A DNA stretch of 41,672 bases from Acidimicrobiia bacterium. Its GTDB lineage: Bacteria; Actinomycetota; Acidimicrobiia; Acidimicrobiales; Bin134. The position numbers and the translations under genes were made by a program. The notes beneath the pieces were generated by a model. The model did no database searches. It saw nothing but the letters and a program-made list of their open reading frames with translations, and was not told the origin of the DNA. Shown here one piece after another: positions 8,010 through 18,939 of the stretch (within the stretch, counting starts at the first letter, position 1; each line of letters opens with the position of its first letter). The stretch covers positions 1 through 41,672 of the forward strand of contig JAJEGM010000042.1 in NCBI GenBank assembly GCA_022819825.1, read 5' to 3'.

Positions 8010-9110
8010 TCAGGACATCCGCCTCCATCGCAGGTAGGCCTCGATCATCTCGTCGAGGTCGCCGGCCAGCACTGCCTCCACGTTGCCGATGGTCACGCCG
8101 GTGCGATCGTCCTTGACCTGTTGGTACGGGTGCAGCACGTAGGAGCGGATCTGGCTCCCCCATTCGGCCTTCTGGTAGTCGCCGGCCAGCCCGGCGATCT
8201 CGGCCTCCCGCTCGGCCCGCTTCAAGTCGGCCAGTCGGGCGGCCAGGATCTGCATGGCCCGGTCTTTGTTCTGGTGCTGGCTGCGCTAGTTCTGGCACGA
8301 CACCACCACGCCGGTGGGCAAGTGGGTGATGCGCACTGCCGAGTCGGTCACGTTCACGTGCTGGCCGCCCGCTCCCGACGACCGGAAGGTGTCGATCCGC
8401 AGGTCCTTGTCCTCAATCTCCACCTCGTCGGAGACCTCGTCGAAGAACGGGACCACCTTGAACTGGGCGAACGCGGTGTGGCGGCGGGCGTCCGAGTCGA
8501 ACGGCGAGATCCGCACCAGCCGGTGCACCCCCCGCTCCGACTGGAGCAGGCCGTAGGCGTTGCGTCCGGAGATAGTGAAGTCAGCCGAGGAGATGCCCGC
8601 GCCCTGGCCCTCTGACACGGAGTCCACCTTGAACTCGAAACCGCGGCGCTCAGCCCATCCCTGGTACATGCCCAACAGCATCTCGGCCCAGTCCTGTGCA
8701 TCGGTGCCCCCCGCGCCGCTGTGAAGCTCGCACACGGCATCGGAGTCGTCGTGCTCACCGCCCAAGAGCGACCGCAGCTCCAGGTCGTCCACCTTGGCCG
8801 ACAGGGACTCCAGCATCTGGGCGATCTCCGGGGTCTGCGACTCGTCCTCTTCCTCATTGGCCAGCTCGTGCAAGGTGTCGGCGTCGTCCAACGCAGCCTC
8901 CAACCCGGCGAACAGCTCCAAGTCCTCCACCAGCTCGGACAGCTCCCTGGTCACCTTGCGGGCCTGGTCGGGGTCGTCCCACAGGCCGGGGGCAGAAGCG
9001 GCCTTCTCCAGCTTGGGGCGACGGGCGATCAGATCGTCGATGTGCAGGTAGCGCCGGGCCTCGTCCAGTTTGGATCGGAGCAGGGCGAGGTCGCCGGTGA
9101 AGTCAGGCAC
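8010..9110 (-). CDS. prfB: Peptide chain release factor 2, interrupted by an in-frame TAG
   Basis: RF2 releases peptides at UGA and UAA. Residues 1-274 hold the N-terminal domain, the stop-recognition tripeptide SPF (RISPFDSD) and the catalytic GGQ (SGAGGQHVNVTDSAVR). Translation then meets TAG at 8286-8288, after SCQN. The same frame continues as RSQHQNKDRAMQ and ends properly at 8010 (SYVLHPYQQVKD, EAYLRWRRM). Read through, the length is about 366 codons, normal for RF2. The family usually has Glu (or Asp) at this site, so GAG to TAG is the likely change. The N-terminal frame is continuous, so the usual RF2 programmed frameshift is absent. Start is GTG 9110, 22 bp after secA. Confidence 0.9.
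8286..8288 (-). other. In-frame TAG within prfB
   Basis: This TAG sits between CQN and RSQHQNKDRAM in a highly conserved RF2 segment where the family has CQNERSQ or similar. One base (G to T in the coding strand) would restore Glu. Both sides are in the same frame with full family similarity. Confidence 0.9.
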
Positions 9111-9132
9111 GGGAATTCCCGGGGTTCAGCAG

Positions 9133-11859
<2,727 letters not shown>

Positions 11860-11868
11860 GCCAGGCCC

Positions 11869-11900
11869 ACTCTACTGTTGTGCTGGCGCGATTTAGTCAA
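11869..11900 (-). promoter_or_regulatory. Possible secA promoter
   Basis: On the minus strand TTGACT (11900-11895) is followed 20 bases later by TAGAGT (11874-11869), nine bases before the secA ATG. The hexamers are good but the spacer is longer than the usual 17-18, so this is a weak call. The transcript would have a very short leader. Confidence 0.3.
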
Positions 11901-11975
11901 CGGAGCCAGCCAGAAACGTGTTGTCGGGCTACCTCTGGGGGCGCGTCGGAACTCCGCTCGCCAGTTGTGTGGAAC

Positions 11976-12308
11976 TCAGCTGGCCCGGCGTTCCCGGGAG
12001 TGGTGCTGGCGATCCACCCGGCGGGTTTTGGTGCGGCGCAACTGGCGCTCCAGCTTGGCGATGGCCCGATCCAAGGCCGCGAACGGGGTGGGACCGTTGA
12101 CCCGGCTGCGGATGTGATAGCCGTGGCCCTCCAAGGTGACCTCGCAGATGTCGGGTTCGGCGATGCGAGGGTTCTTCTCTTCGCTGAACCGAACCGTGGC
12201 GTGATCGATGCCCGATAAGTAGCGGCTCAACTTGCCCACCTTCGTTCGGGTGGTTTCCCCCAGTCTCTGCGACACCTGAATCCCGCTGCTGCTGATGGTC
12301 ACGTCCAT
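11976..12308 (-). CDS. hpf: Ribosome hibernation-promoting factor, short form (HPF/RaiA family)
   Basis: The protein is 110 residues and starts at ATG 12308 with GGGAG about seven bases upstream. Residues 1-95 form the S30AE/HPF fold: MDVTISSSGIQVSQRL, KLSRYLSGIDHATVRFSEEKN, CEVTLEGHGYHIRSRV and the helix FAALDRAIAKLERQLRR. HPF binds the 30S decoding region and stores ribosomes in stationary phase. Actinobacteria usually have long HPF (about 200+ residues) with a C-terminal dimerisation domain; here the protein ends just after the basic helix and no such domain follows in any frame before secA. The start overlaps the comF end by 10 bp, so expression is probably coupled. Confidence 0.88.
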   Translation of the reverse strand: MDVTISSSGIQVSQRLGETTRTKVGKLSRYLSGIDHATVRFSEEKNPRIAEPDICEVTLEGHGYHIRSRVNGPTPFAALDRAIAKLERQLRRTKTRRVDRQHHSRERRAS

Positions 12309-12973
12309 GGAGGCTCCCTTTCGGCTGGGGTTGAGTTGTGGGTTCTCATGGTAACCACACTGGGCGGCTGTCGCGCGGAAGACGGCGTGTAGGGGAGCGG
12401 CGTAGCGCCGGCCACCACCGCGTCCACCCGTCCGGCACCGGCCCGAACCAGGGTGGATGCCGCGGCCTGGAGCGTGGCCCCGGAGGTGACCACATCGTCT
12501 ACCAGCAGTACCGAGGCTGGCGAGGGGCGGTGGGGAGCAAAGACAGGGGCGCAAAAGCGCTGGCTGCGGCTTCGACCGGTCTGGCCTGCGGCGTCGACTC
12601 GCTTCAGCAGGGGAACGACTCGCAGCCCGGTCTCTCGGCCCAAGGCTCGCGCCAGGAGCTCAGCCTGGTCGAAACCCCGCCGTCGGCGTCGCGGGAAAGA
12701 TGTCGGCGCCCACGTCACCGAGTCGACCATCAGACCCGGCGGCAAGGCTTGAGCCATGGCTGATGCCAGCCAGCCGACGCTTGACCTCTGGTTGCGGTAT
12801 TTAAGCCGAGCCAAGAGCTCCCGGCCCGCTCCCACGTAGGCGAAGGCGGCCCACAGCCCGGACAGCGGTTCGGGCGGAGACATCTCCCCCACCGCCCGCA
12901 TATCGGCCAAACACCGCCGACACGGCGACGGCCCTGGCCCCCCGCATCCGGCACATATTCGCGGAAACAACAT
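12299..12973 (-). CDS. ComF family phosphoribosyltransferase-like protein
   Basis: This 224-residue protein has an N-terminal zinc-finger-like region (CAGC near residue 8 and CRRC near residue 18). A ComF-type PRTase domain follows, with PTSFPRRRRRGFDQAELLA and the PRPP loop VLLVDDVVTSGATLQAA. ComF proteins act in DNA uptake in competent bacteria, but in Actinobacteria the role is not settled. The upstream position next to hpf and secA is conserved in mycobacteria (Rv3242c-Rv3241c-Rv3240c order, from memory). ATG start at 12973. Confidence 0.88.
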   Translation of the reverse strand: MLFPRICAGCGGPGPSPCRRCLADMRAVGEMSPPEPLSGLWAAFAYVGAGRELLARLKYRNQRSSVGWLASAMAQALPPGLMVDSVTWAPTSFPRRRRRGFDQAELLARALGRETGLRVVPLLKRVDAAGQTGRSRSQRFCAPVFAPHRPSPASVLLVDDVVTSGATLQAAASTLVRAGAGRVDAVVAGATPLPYTPSSARQPPSVVTMRTHNSTPAEREPPWT

Positions 12974-13034
12974 GGCCGCACCCTAAGAACGACCAGTGAC
13001 ACTTTCTTCTGTGCATTCAGGCCCAGGCCGGCAG

Positions 13035-14006
13035 TCATTCGATGCGGTCGCTGATGCCTTCTTCGGTTATGTAGCCGGTGACCAACTCGGCGGGGGTCAC
13101 GTCGAAGGCCCAGTTCTGGGCGGCCATGCCCTCGGGGGCGAGCCGCACTCCGCCCACTTGGACCACCTCATCGCCAGGGCGCTGCTCCACCACGATGTGC
13201 GCTCCCGACGGGGTGGCCGGGTCGATGGTGGAGGTGGGCGCGGCCACATAGAAGGGCACGTCGTGGTGCCGGGCCAGTACCGCCAGCGAGTAGGTGCCGA
13301 TCTTGTTGGCCACATCGCCGTTGGCCGCGATGCGGTCGGCGCCCACGATGGCCAAGTCCACCTCGCCGGCGGCCATCAGCGATCCGGCCATGGCGTCCAC
13401 CACCAGCACAGCGGGGATGCCGAGCCGTTGCAGGTCCCAGGCGGTGAGCCGGGCGCCCTGCAATACCGGCCGAGTCTCGTCCACCCACACCGATGGCTGG
13501 CGCCCTGCATCGTGGGCCGAGCGGATGACCCCCAGCGCGGTCCCCCACCCCACACAGGCCAGCGATCCGGTGTTGCAATGAGTCAGCACCCGGGCGCCGT
13601 CGGCCACGACTGCCATGCCATGGGCCCCGATGGCCTGGTTCACGGCCACGTCGTCGGCAGCGATCCGCACCGCCTCGGCCACCGGATCAGCAGCAGCCAG
13701 AGCCCGATCAACCCCCCAGGCCAGGTTCACCGCAGTGGGTCGGGTGGCCTTGAGCAACACGGCCGCCTCGACCTCATCCCGCCCCTGCACCGAGGCCAGC
13801 GCCACCCCCATGGCCCCGGCTGCGCCCAGCGCGGGCGCTCCCCGGATGGCCAGCTCCACGATCAGTTCGCACAGATGCTCAATGTCCCGCACATCCACCA
13901 GCACCAGTTCCTCGGGCAGCTGCCGTTGGTCGATGAGCCGGATGTGGTCGCCCATCCACTCGATGGTGGGCGGAATGGGAGAACCCTCCAGCAAAGGCGA
14001 TGCCAT
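13035..14006 (-). CDS. mtnA: S-methyl-5-thioribose-1-phosphate isomerase
   Basis: This 323-residue enzyme converts methylthioribose-1-phosphate to methylthioribulose-1-phosphate in methionine salvage. It carries IRGAPALGAAGAMGVAL, LTHCNTGSLACVG (catalytic Cys), DETRPVLQGARLTAWDL and VGADRIAANGDVANKIGTY (catalytic Asp), the diagnostic MtnA motifs that separate it from eIF2B subunits. It starts at ATG 14006, 17 bp after the ahcY stop, so methylthioadenosine and S-adenosylhomocysteine recycling appear linked in one unit. No other mtn genes are in the window. Confidence 0.95.
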   Translation of the reverse strand: MASPLLEGSPIPPTIEWMGDHIRLIDQRQLPEELVLVDVRDIEHLCELIVELAIRGAPALGAAGAMGVALASVQGRDEVEAAVLLKATRPTAVNLAWGVDRALAAADPVAEAVRIAADDVAVNQAIGAHGMAVVADGARVLTHCNTGSLACVGWGTALGVIRSAHDAGRQPSVWVDETRPVLQGARLTAWDLQRLGIPAVLVVDAMAGSLMAAGEVDLAIVGADRIAANGDVANKIGTYSLAVLARHHDVPFYVAAPTSTIDPATPSGAHIVVEQRPGDEVVQVGGVRLAPEGMAAQNWAFDVTPAELVTGYITEEGISDRIE

Positions 14007-14023
14007 CGTTCAATCCAAACGGA

Positions 14024-15475
14024 TCAGTACCGGTAGTGGTCGGCCTTGAACGGCCCGTCAGCCGATACTCCCATGTAGTCGGCCTGAGAAGGAGTCAGCG
14101 TGGTGAGGCGCACCCCGAGAGCGTCGAGGTGCAGCCGGGCCACCATCTCGTCCAGCTCCTTGGGCAGCGTGGTCACGTCGGTGCCGTAAGCCTCGGCGTT
14201 GGCGTGCAGCTCCATCTGGGCCAGCACTTGGTTGGTGAAGCTGCACGACATCACGAAGCTGGGGTGGCCGGTGGCATTGCCCAGGTTCAGCAGCCTTCCC
14301 TCCGACAAGATGATCACCGAATGGCCGTCGGGGAAGACGTACTCGTCCACCTGGGGCTTGATATTGATGCGCTGCACGTCGGACAGGGCGTTGAGCCCGG
14401 CCATGTCGATCTCGTTGTCGAAGTGGCCGATATTGCCCACCACCGCCTGATGCTTCATCCGCCCCAGGTGCTCGGCGCTGATCACGTCTTTGCAACCGGT
14501 GGCGGTGATGAACAGATCGGCGGTCTCCAGCACATCTTCCAGTCGCTGAACCTCAAAGCCCTCCATGGCCGCTTGCAGTGCGCAGATGGGATCCACCTCG
14601 GTGACCACCACTCGGGCCCCCTGGCCCCGCAATGATTGGGCGCAGCCCTTGCCCACGTCGCCATAACCGCACACCACCGCCGTCTTGCCGCCGATCATCA
14701 TGTCGGTGCCCCGGTTGATGCCGTCGATCAGCGAGTGCCGGCAGCCGTAGAGGTTGTCGAACTTCTGCTTGGTCACCGAATTGTTGACGTCGATGGCGGG
14801 GAAGCGCAGCGTGCCGTCGGCTTTCATCCGGTAGAGCCGGTGGACACCGGTGGTGGTCTCCTCTGATACGCCGCGGACGCCGCCGGCGATAGCGGTCCAC
14901 ATCCCAGGATCGTCGGCCAGCGTCCGGCCCAGCAGGCGGCGGATCTCGGCCAGATCCTCAGAATCGGCCTCATCGGGGTCGCCGGCGTTGCCGGCCGCCT
15001 CAGCGTCGGCCCCCATGTGCACCAACAGGGTGGCGTCGCCGCCGTCATCCAATATGAGATTGGGCCCTCCGCCGTCAGGCCAGCGCAGCACCTTCTCGGT
15101 ACACCACCAGTACTCCTCCAGGGTCTCGCCCTTCCAGGCGTAGACCGGAACCCCTTGGGGGTCATCCGGTGTGCCATCGACACCCACCGCCACGGCGGCG
15201 GCAGCCGGATCCTGGGTGGAGAAGATGTTGCACGACGCCCAGCGCACTTCGGCACCCAGCGCAGTGAGGGTTTCGATCAGCACCGCGGTCTGCACGGTCA
15301 TGTGGAGCGAGCCGGTAATGCGGGCCCCGGCCAGGGGCTGGTGGTCGAAATGCTGGGCTCTCAGCGCCATCAGGCCGGGCATCTCGTGCTCGGCGAGGCG
15401 GATCTCCTTGCGGCCGGCCTCGGCTAAGGCCAGGTCGGCCACCTTGAAGTCATGGTCAACGGTCACTTCCATCAT
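14024..15475 (-). CDS. ahcY: Adenosylhomocysteinase (SAH hydrolase)
   Basis: This 483-residue NAD-dependent enzyme splits S-adenosylhomocysteine into homocysteine and adenosine. Motifs include [13 protein letters not shown], the substrate site NVNDSVTK-like [13 protein letters not shown], the NAD loop [16 protein letters not shown] and the C-terminal HY near the stop (ADHYRY). The insert around residues 140-190 matches the long actinobacterial type. Two ATGs (15475 and 15472) are possible starts. The region just upstream carries three phased 16-bp repeats. It heads a unit with mtnA. Confidence 0.97.
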   Translation of the reverse strand: MMEVTVDHDFKVADLALAEAGRKEIRLAEHEMPGLMALRAQHFDHQPLAGARITGSLHMTVQTAVLIETLTALGAEVRWASCNIFSTQDPAAAAVAVGVDGTPDDPQGVPVYAWKGETLEEYWWCTEKVLRWPDGGGPNLILDDGGDATLLVHMGADAEAAGNAGDPDEADSEDLAEIRRLLGRTLADDPGMWTAIAGGVRGVSEETTTGVHRLYRMKADGTLRFPAIDVNNSVTKQKFDNLYGCRHSLIDGINRGTDMMIGGKTAVVCGYGDVGKGCAQSLRGQGARVVVTEVDPICALQAAMEGFEVQRLEDVLETADLFITATGCKDVISAEHLGRMKHQAVVGNIGHFDNEIDMAGLNALSDVQRINIKPQVDEYVFPDGHSVIILSEGRLLNLGNATGHPSFVMSCSFTNQVLAQMELHANAEAYGTDVTTLPKELDEMVARLHLDALGVRLTTLTPSQADYMGVSADGPFKADHYRY

Positions 15476-15514
15476 CGCTTTCTATTTGTGGCGCTTTCTG
15501 CCACCATCGCTTTC
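15476..15514 (-). repeat. Three phased GAAAGCG repeats in the ahcY leader
   Basis: On the minus strand GAAAGCG occurs at 15514-15508, 15498-15492 and 15482-15476, each exactly 16 bases apart, and the last copy runs into the ahcY start codon. Copies one and three extend to GAAAGCGATGGTGG and GAAAGCGATGATGG. GTGGC/GCCAC arms flank the middle copy and can form a small hairpin. This could be an operator, a translational control element or a small duplication. Confidence 0.55.
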
Positions 15515-15543
15515 AGGTTGCGGGCATTCAGACAATGGGATCA

Positions 15544-16572
15544 TCAGGGGCGGCCCGCCAGCACCTGCCGAGCAGCCAAAATGGCCGGCACCGGACCGGG
15601 ATCGAGGCCCACCGCGGCGGCCATCTCCAGCGCGGTCATCGACCCTTGGTACATGAGATCGAAGATCTGGGCCACCGGACCCTCTCCGGCCGCCTCCACG
15701 GTGTGCACGTCGCCCACCACTTCGTCCATCAGGTCGATCAGGATGTCGAAGCCTCGCATCACCTCGGGATGCTCGTGTTCATGGCGCAGCACCACCATGC
15801 TGAACACCTGCCGGGTCAGATCGCCGTGCTGGCCCCACCCGGCGATCTCGTTGTGCAGCAGATCGGGCACCCCGGCGCTGAACGCCGGCGCTTTGGCACT
15901 GGTGTTGATCATGTTCTTCCAGTGCCGGGCGGCCACCGAGCCCAGTCCGCCTCCGCCGTAGATCAGCGGCACGGTGCCAGCGAGATGGCGGGCCAGGGCC
16001 GCAGCCGGTGCCCGGGCCGTGTCCCTTCGACCGCGGATCTGATCCACTGCGTGGCGCACCCACTGGGAGGCGCCGGGGAACAGTCCCATCTTCTCGAGAA
16101 TGATCATGGGGGCGACGGTGAGCACGCTGAGTCCGGCCCGAGGTGGATACAGCATCGGATCCACTTCGACCAGCGGGGCGGACCAGTCGGCGGCCATTTG
16201 GGCCAGCTGCCCTCCCCCTGTGACCGCAACCACACGCCCACCAGCCCCGGCGGCCTGGGCGGCGGCCTGAACGATCTCCGGGGTGTCGCCGCTGGCAGAA
16301 AGGGCGAACACCAGGGTCTGCTCGTCCACATACGAAGGGGGTTGGTAGCTCTTCACTACCACGATGGGCAGGGGCATGAACGGACCCGCGGTTACGGCCA
16401 ACAGGTCGCCGGCGAACCCGCCCGGGCCCATGCCCAACACCAGCACGTTGGCAATTTCTGACCGGTCGGGCAGCCCCTCCAGCTCGTTGCACCGGTCCAG
16501 CGCGTCCAGCATCTGCTCGGGCAACCGGTTGACCGCTGGCCACATGCCCAGCGTGTCCACTCGCTCGCTCAC
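15544..16572 (-). CDS. SIS-domain phosphoglucose/phosphomannose isomerase family protein
   Basis: This 342-residue protein has two SIS folds. VLVLGMGPGGFAGDLLA and LVFALSASGDTPEIVQAA form the N-terminal phosphosugar site. A C-terminal bifunctional PGI/PMI domain includes PLIYGGGGLGSVAARHWK, AFSAGVPDLLHNEIAGW and VLRHEHEHPEV. The family interconverts glucose-6-P, fructose-6-P and mannose-6-P, though many actinobacterial members are untested. The start is GTG at 16572. It lies between Trm112-like and ahcY genes, close to manA, so it probably belongs to mannose and GDP-mannose supply. Confidence 0.85.
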   Translation of the reverse strand: MSERVDTLGMWPAVNRLPEQMLDALDRCNELEGLPDRSEIANVLVLGMGPGGFAGDLLAVTAGPFMPLPIVVVKSYQPPSYVDEQTLVFALSASGDTPEIVQAAAQAAGAGGRVVAVTGGGQLAQMAADWSAPLVEVDPMLYPPRAGLSVLTVAPMIILEKMGLFPGASQWVRHAVDQIRGRRDTARAPAAALARHLAGTVPLIYGGGGLGSVAARHWKNMINTSAKAPAFSAGVPDLLHNEIAGWGQHGDLTRQVFSMVVLRHEHEHPEVMRGFDILIDLMDEVVGDVHTVEAAGEGPVAQIFDLMYQGSMTALEMAAAVGLDPGPVPAILAARQVLAGRP

Positions 16573-16598
16573 CGCCTACACCGATCCCCAGGAAGCTC

Positions 16599-16835
16599 TC
16601 ACGGAGTGAAGGTGAAGGGAATGGACTCTGATTCCGCCCTGGCCATCAGCCGCTCGTGCTCGGAGTCGTCCACCGTCTCAGCCTCGTCGATCAGCATGTT
16701 GGGGATGTCGTCTTCCACCGCATAGCGGCGGCGCAGGCGGGGGTTGTACAGCGAGTCCTCATCGGGAAGGTACAGCAGCGGCCCCTTGTCGTCAGGACAG
16801 GCCAGAATCTCAAGCAGTCGGGGATCCAGCGCCAT
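16599..16835 (-). CDS. Trm112-like small protein
   Basis: A 78-residue protein starting MALDPRLLEILACPDDKGPL, the typical Trm112/UPF0434 N-terminus, then a YNPRLRRRYAVEDDIPNMLI segment. Trm112 proteins are small partners or activators of methyltransferases in eukaryotes and archaea; bacterial roles are less clear. Only one Cys of the zinc pair usually seen in eukaryotic Trm112 is present (ACPDD), so zinc binding is doubtful. A TTG at 16853 with GAGG six bases upstream is an alternative start. The position between manA and the SIS isomerase is a common actinobacterial arrangement. Confidence 0.8.
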   Translation of the reverse strand: MALDPRLLEILACPDDKGPLLYLPDEDSLYNPRLRRRYAVEDDIPNMLIDEAETVDDSEHERLMARAESESIPFTFTP

Positions 16836-16884
16836 GGCCACAGTCTTACTCAACCGCTGCCTCTAGTTGAAGCAGCCACCACGA

Positions 16885-18036
16885 TCATCCAGTTGCCGCC
16901 CGAAACAACAGCCCGGCCCCGGCGACGTCATACTCGCCGGTCCCAGCCGGCACCCACACTGCTCCGCCGCCGGTGATCTCGTGACCCGCCACGCTCGCAC
17001 GCCCCGATGTGCAGAGCACTATTTCCGGCCCCGTGGGAAGAAACTGCCGCGCCCCGTCCAACTCGACGCGGGCAAGCCCGAAGTCGGGTGCCGGCGCCTG
17101 GAAGGAGAAACACGGATCGTCGGGGCTTTGCACGGGCACGTCGATGGGGCGGCAATCCACCACGTCGAGCACCGCGGGAACATCAACGTGTTTCACGGTG
17201 AGACCCCCCCTCAGCACGTTGTCGCTGTTGGCCATGACCTCCACCGCTACTCCGTGGAGGTACACGTGCAGGTTGCCGGCTTCCAGAAAGAGGGCCTGGC
17301 CGGGGTTGAGGCGGACCAGGTTCAGCATCAGGGCCACAGCCACCCCGATGTCTCCGGGATGCCGCTCCCCGATCCGCACCGCCCACTGCCTCTCATCGGG
17401 AAACGGGCCGGGCTGAGCGCAAGCCGCCACCACCTGATGGGCGATGTCCGCGCCGGCTTGTGGGGAGCGCTCCAGCAGGCACCGAAGGGCTGGGGCGATC
17501 TCCCCTGCTTGCAGGCAACCAGTTGCCGGGGCCAGAGCGGCAACCCCCAGCGAGTCGAATAGAGCGGCGGCGGAATCCGGCGACCGGAACCCGCACAGGG
17601 CGGTGAACGGCTCGAGCGCACAGATCAGCTCCGGTTTGTGGTTGCGGTCGCGATATGAGCGGTGGTCGGCGTCGACGGGGATGCCCTGCTCGTTCTCCAA
17701 GTCGAACCCCGCTTGGGCCTGCTGGCGGGTGGGGTGGGTCTGGAGCGAGAGGGGCTGGTCTACGGCCAGGATCTTGAGCAGAAAGGGCAGCTCTCCCCCG
17801 AATGACCGGGCCGTTTCCGCCCCAAGTTCACCCTCCGGGTCATCGGAGATCACCTCGTTGAGGGGCCGGTCCACGCCGTCGCGCCGCAGCATCGACGGCG
17901 CCCGGGGATGGGCGCCCAACCACAGCTCTGCCTGGGTCTCGCCAGTGGCCGGAACGCCCATGATCCGGGGCAGTGCCTCCCGCGATCCCCACGCGTAGGG
18001 CTGGACTGCCCCAATCAGAACACCCGGCGAGCTCAT
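16885..18036 (-). CDS. manA: Mannose-6-phosphate isomerase, class I
   Basis: This 383-residue zinc enzyme interconverts fructose-6-P and mannose-6-P. The start is ATG 18036. The N-terminus holds QPYAWGSREALP and the zinc ligands Q and H in LSLQTHPTRQQA. KPELICALEPFTALCGFR supplies the Glu ligand, and the C-terminal cupin has LEAGNLHVYLHGVAVEVMANSDN with another His ligand. A short C-terminal jelly-roll extension ends the protein. It is first of the manA, trm112-like and SIS isomerase group and should feed mannan, GDP-mannose and glycolipid pathways. Confidence 0.95.
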   Translation of the reverse strand: MSSPGVLIGAVQPYAWGSREALPRIMGVPATGETQAELWLGAHPRAPSMLRRDGVDRPLNEVISDDPEGELGAETARSFGGELPFLLKILAVDQPLSLQTHPTRQQAQAGFDLENEQGIPVDADHRSYRDRNHKPELICALEPFTALCGFRSPDSAAALFDSLGVAALAPATGCLQAGEIAPALRCLLERSPQAGADIAHQVVAACAQPGPFPDERQWAVRIGERHPGDIGVAVALMLNLVRLNPGQALFLEAGNLHVYLHGVAVEVMANSDNVLRGGLTVKHVDVPAVLDVVDCRPIDVPVQSPDDPCFSFQAPAPDFGLARVELDGARQFLPTGPEIVLCTSGRASVAGHEITGGGAVWVPAGTGEYDVAGAGLLFRAATG

Positions 18037-18104
18037 CGCATCCAGGCCCTCAAAATCTTGCTGCCAACCCAGTGCTCACGGTCTCAAGTTAGGCCAAATC
18101 GGGC

Positions 18105-18917
18105 TCAAGCCAGCCAGATCAGGTTGATCACCGCGATCAGATTGAAGCCGACGTGGGCCCAGATGGCCGGCCCCAGTCGCTTGTACCGTTTCACCAGCAG
18201 GGCGGCGATGATTCCGAAGGCCATGAGCGCGGGGAACTGGAGGAGTTGGAGGTGTACCGCTCCGAACAGGGCCGAAGAGGCCAGCACGCCTATCACTGCC
18301 CCCCATTTGCGCTCGAACGCCCGCAGCACCAGACCGCGGAAGAAGAGCTCTTCGAAGATGGGCGCCCCCACCACCACTCCCAGCATCACCAGAGCGATGT
18401 CGCTACCGGTGGCGGCGCGGTCGGTGATCTCGCGGGCGGCCTCGCTCACGTCGAAGTCGAAGAACTGCTGGAACGGCGCATAGATGAGCCAAACCACCGC
18501 GATCTGGGCGAACACCCCCACCAACAGCCCCACGGGCACATCCGATGCCTTCATCGACAGGCCGAAATCGCGCCGCAGCCCGGTTCCTCGCAGCGTGCCC
18601 GCGACCAAGGTGGCCAATGCGAACCCGCCCCACAGCCCGATTTGGCCCACCGGCAGGGTCCAAAGCGGCAGCGCCGGGTCGTTGCGCTCCTGGCTTATGG
18701 CGTCGCTCAACCCGTAGCGCCCCACATATGACCCGGTGCCAGTGGTCCCCCCGGTATCTAGCCCAACCGCGGCCAGAACAACGAAAAAAACCACCACCGC
18801 GGCGACCCAGGAGAACACCACCCCGATGAACACATCGGGCAGACCCCACCGGATCTCTCGCTCTTTGCTCAGCTTCGCGGCCTCCACCGGCCCGCAGCGT
18901 AATGGTGACTTTGCCAC
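18105..18917 (-). CDS. CPBP family intramembrane metalloprotease (CAAX-protease-like)
   Basis: This 270-residue integral membrane protein has about seven hydrophobic segments. The Abi/CPBP motif 1, PIFEELFFRGLVLRAF, is near residue 190. Motif 2 is SALFGAVHLQLLQ and motif 3 is HVGFNLIAVINL. Glu and His residues in these motifs form the proposed metal-type active site. Substrates are usually unknown; roles in prenyl-protein processing, signalling or bacteriocin immunity have been suggested for relatives. The start is GTG 18917 with GAGGG about five bases upstream. It is divergent from ftsH with only 22 bp between starts. Confidence 0.88.
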   Translation of the reverse strand: MAKSPLRCGPVEAAKLSKEREIRWGLPDVFIGVVFSWVAAVVVFFVVLAAVGLDTGGTTGTGSYVGRYGLSDAISQERNDPALPLWTLPVGQIGLWGGFALATLVAGTLRGTGLRRDFGLSMKASDVPVGLLVGVFAQIAVVWLIYAPFQQFFDFDVSEAAREITDRAATGSDIALVMLGVVVGAPIFEELFFRGLVLRAFERKWGAVIGVLASSALFGAVHLQLLQFPALMAFGIIAALLVKRYKRLGPAIWAHVGFNLIAVINLIWLA

Positions 18918-18933
18918 CGAGCCCTCGTAGAAT
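18905..18933 (+). promoter_or_regulatory. Candidate ftsH promoter, probably leaderless
   Basis: GTGACT (18905-18910) and TAGAAT (18928-18933) are separated by 17 bases, and the ftsH ATG begins 7 bases after the -10 box. Transcription would start at or next to the ATG, giving a leaderless mRNA, which is common in Actinobacteria. No ribosome-binding site is visible. The promoter lies inside the start of the divergent CPBP gene. Confidence 0.45.
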
Positions 18934-18939
18934 TGCGCA

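Noticed and set aside
9030..9110. Programmed +1 frameshift typical of prfB
   Set aside because: The N-terminal frame of prfB is continuous over codons 1-274, with no CTTTGA-like slippery site near codon 25.
15476..15543. S-adenosylhomocysteine riboswitch before ahcY
   Set aside because: Only 68 bases lie between the upstream stop and ahcY. The expected conserved core and pseudoknot are not apparent, and the visible structure is a simple repeat.
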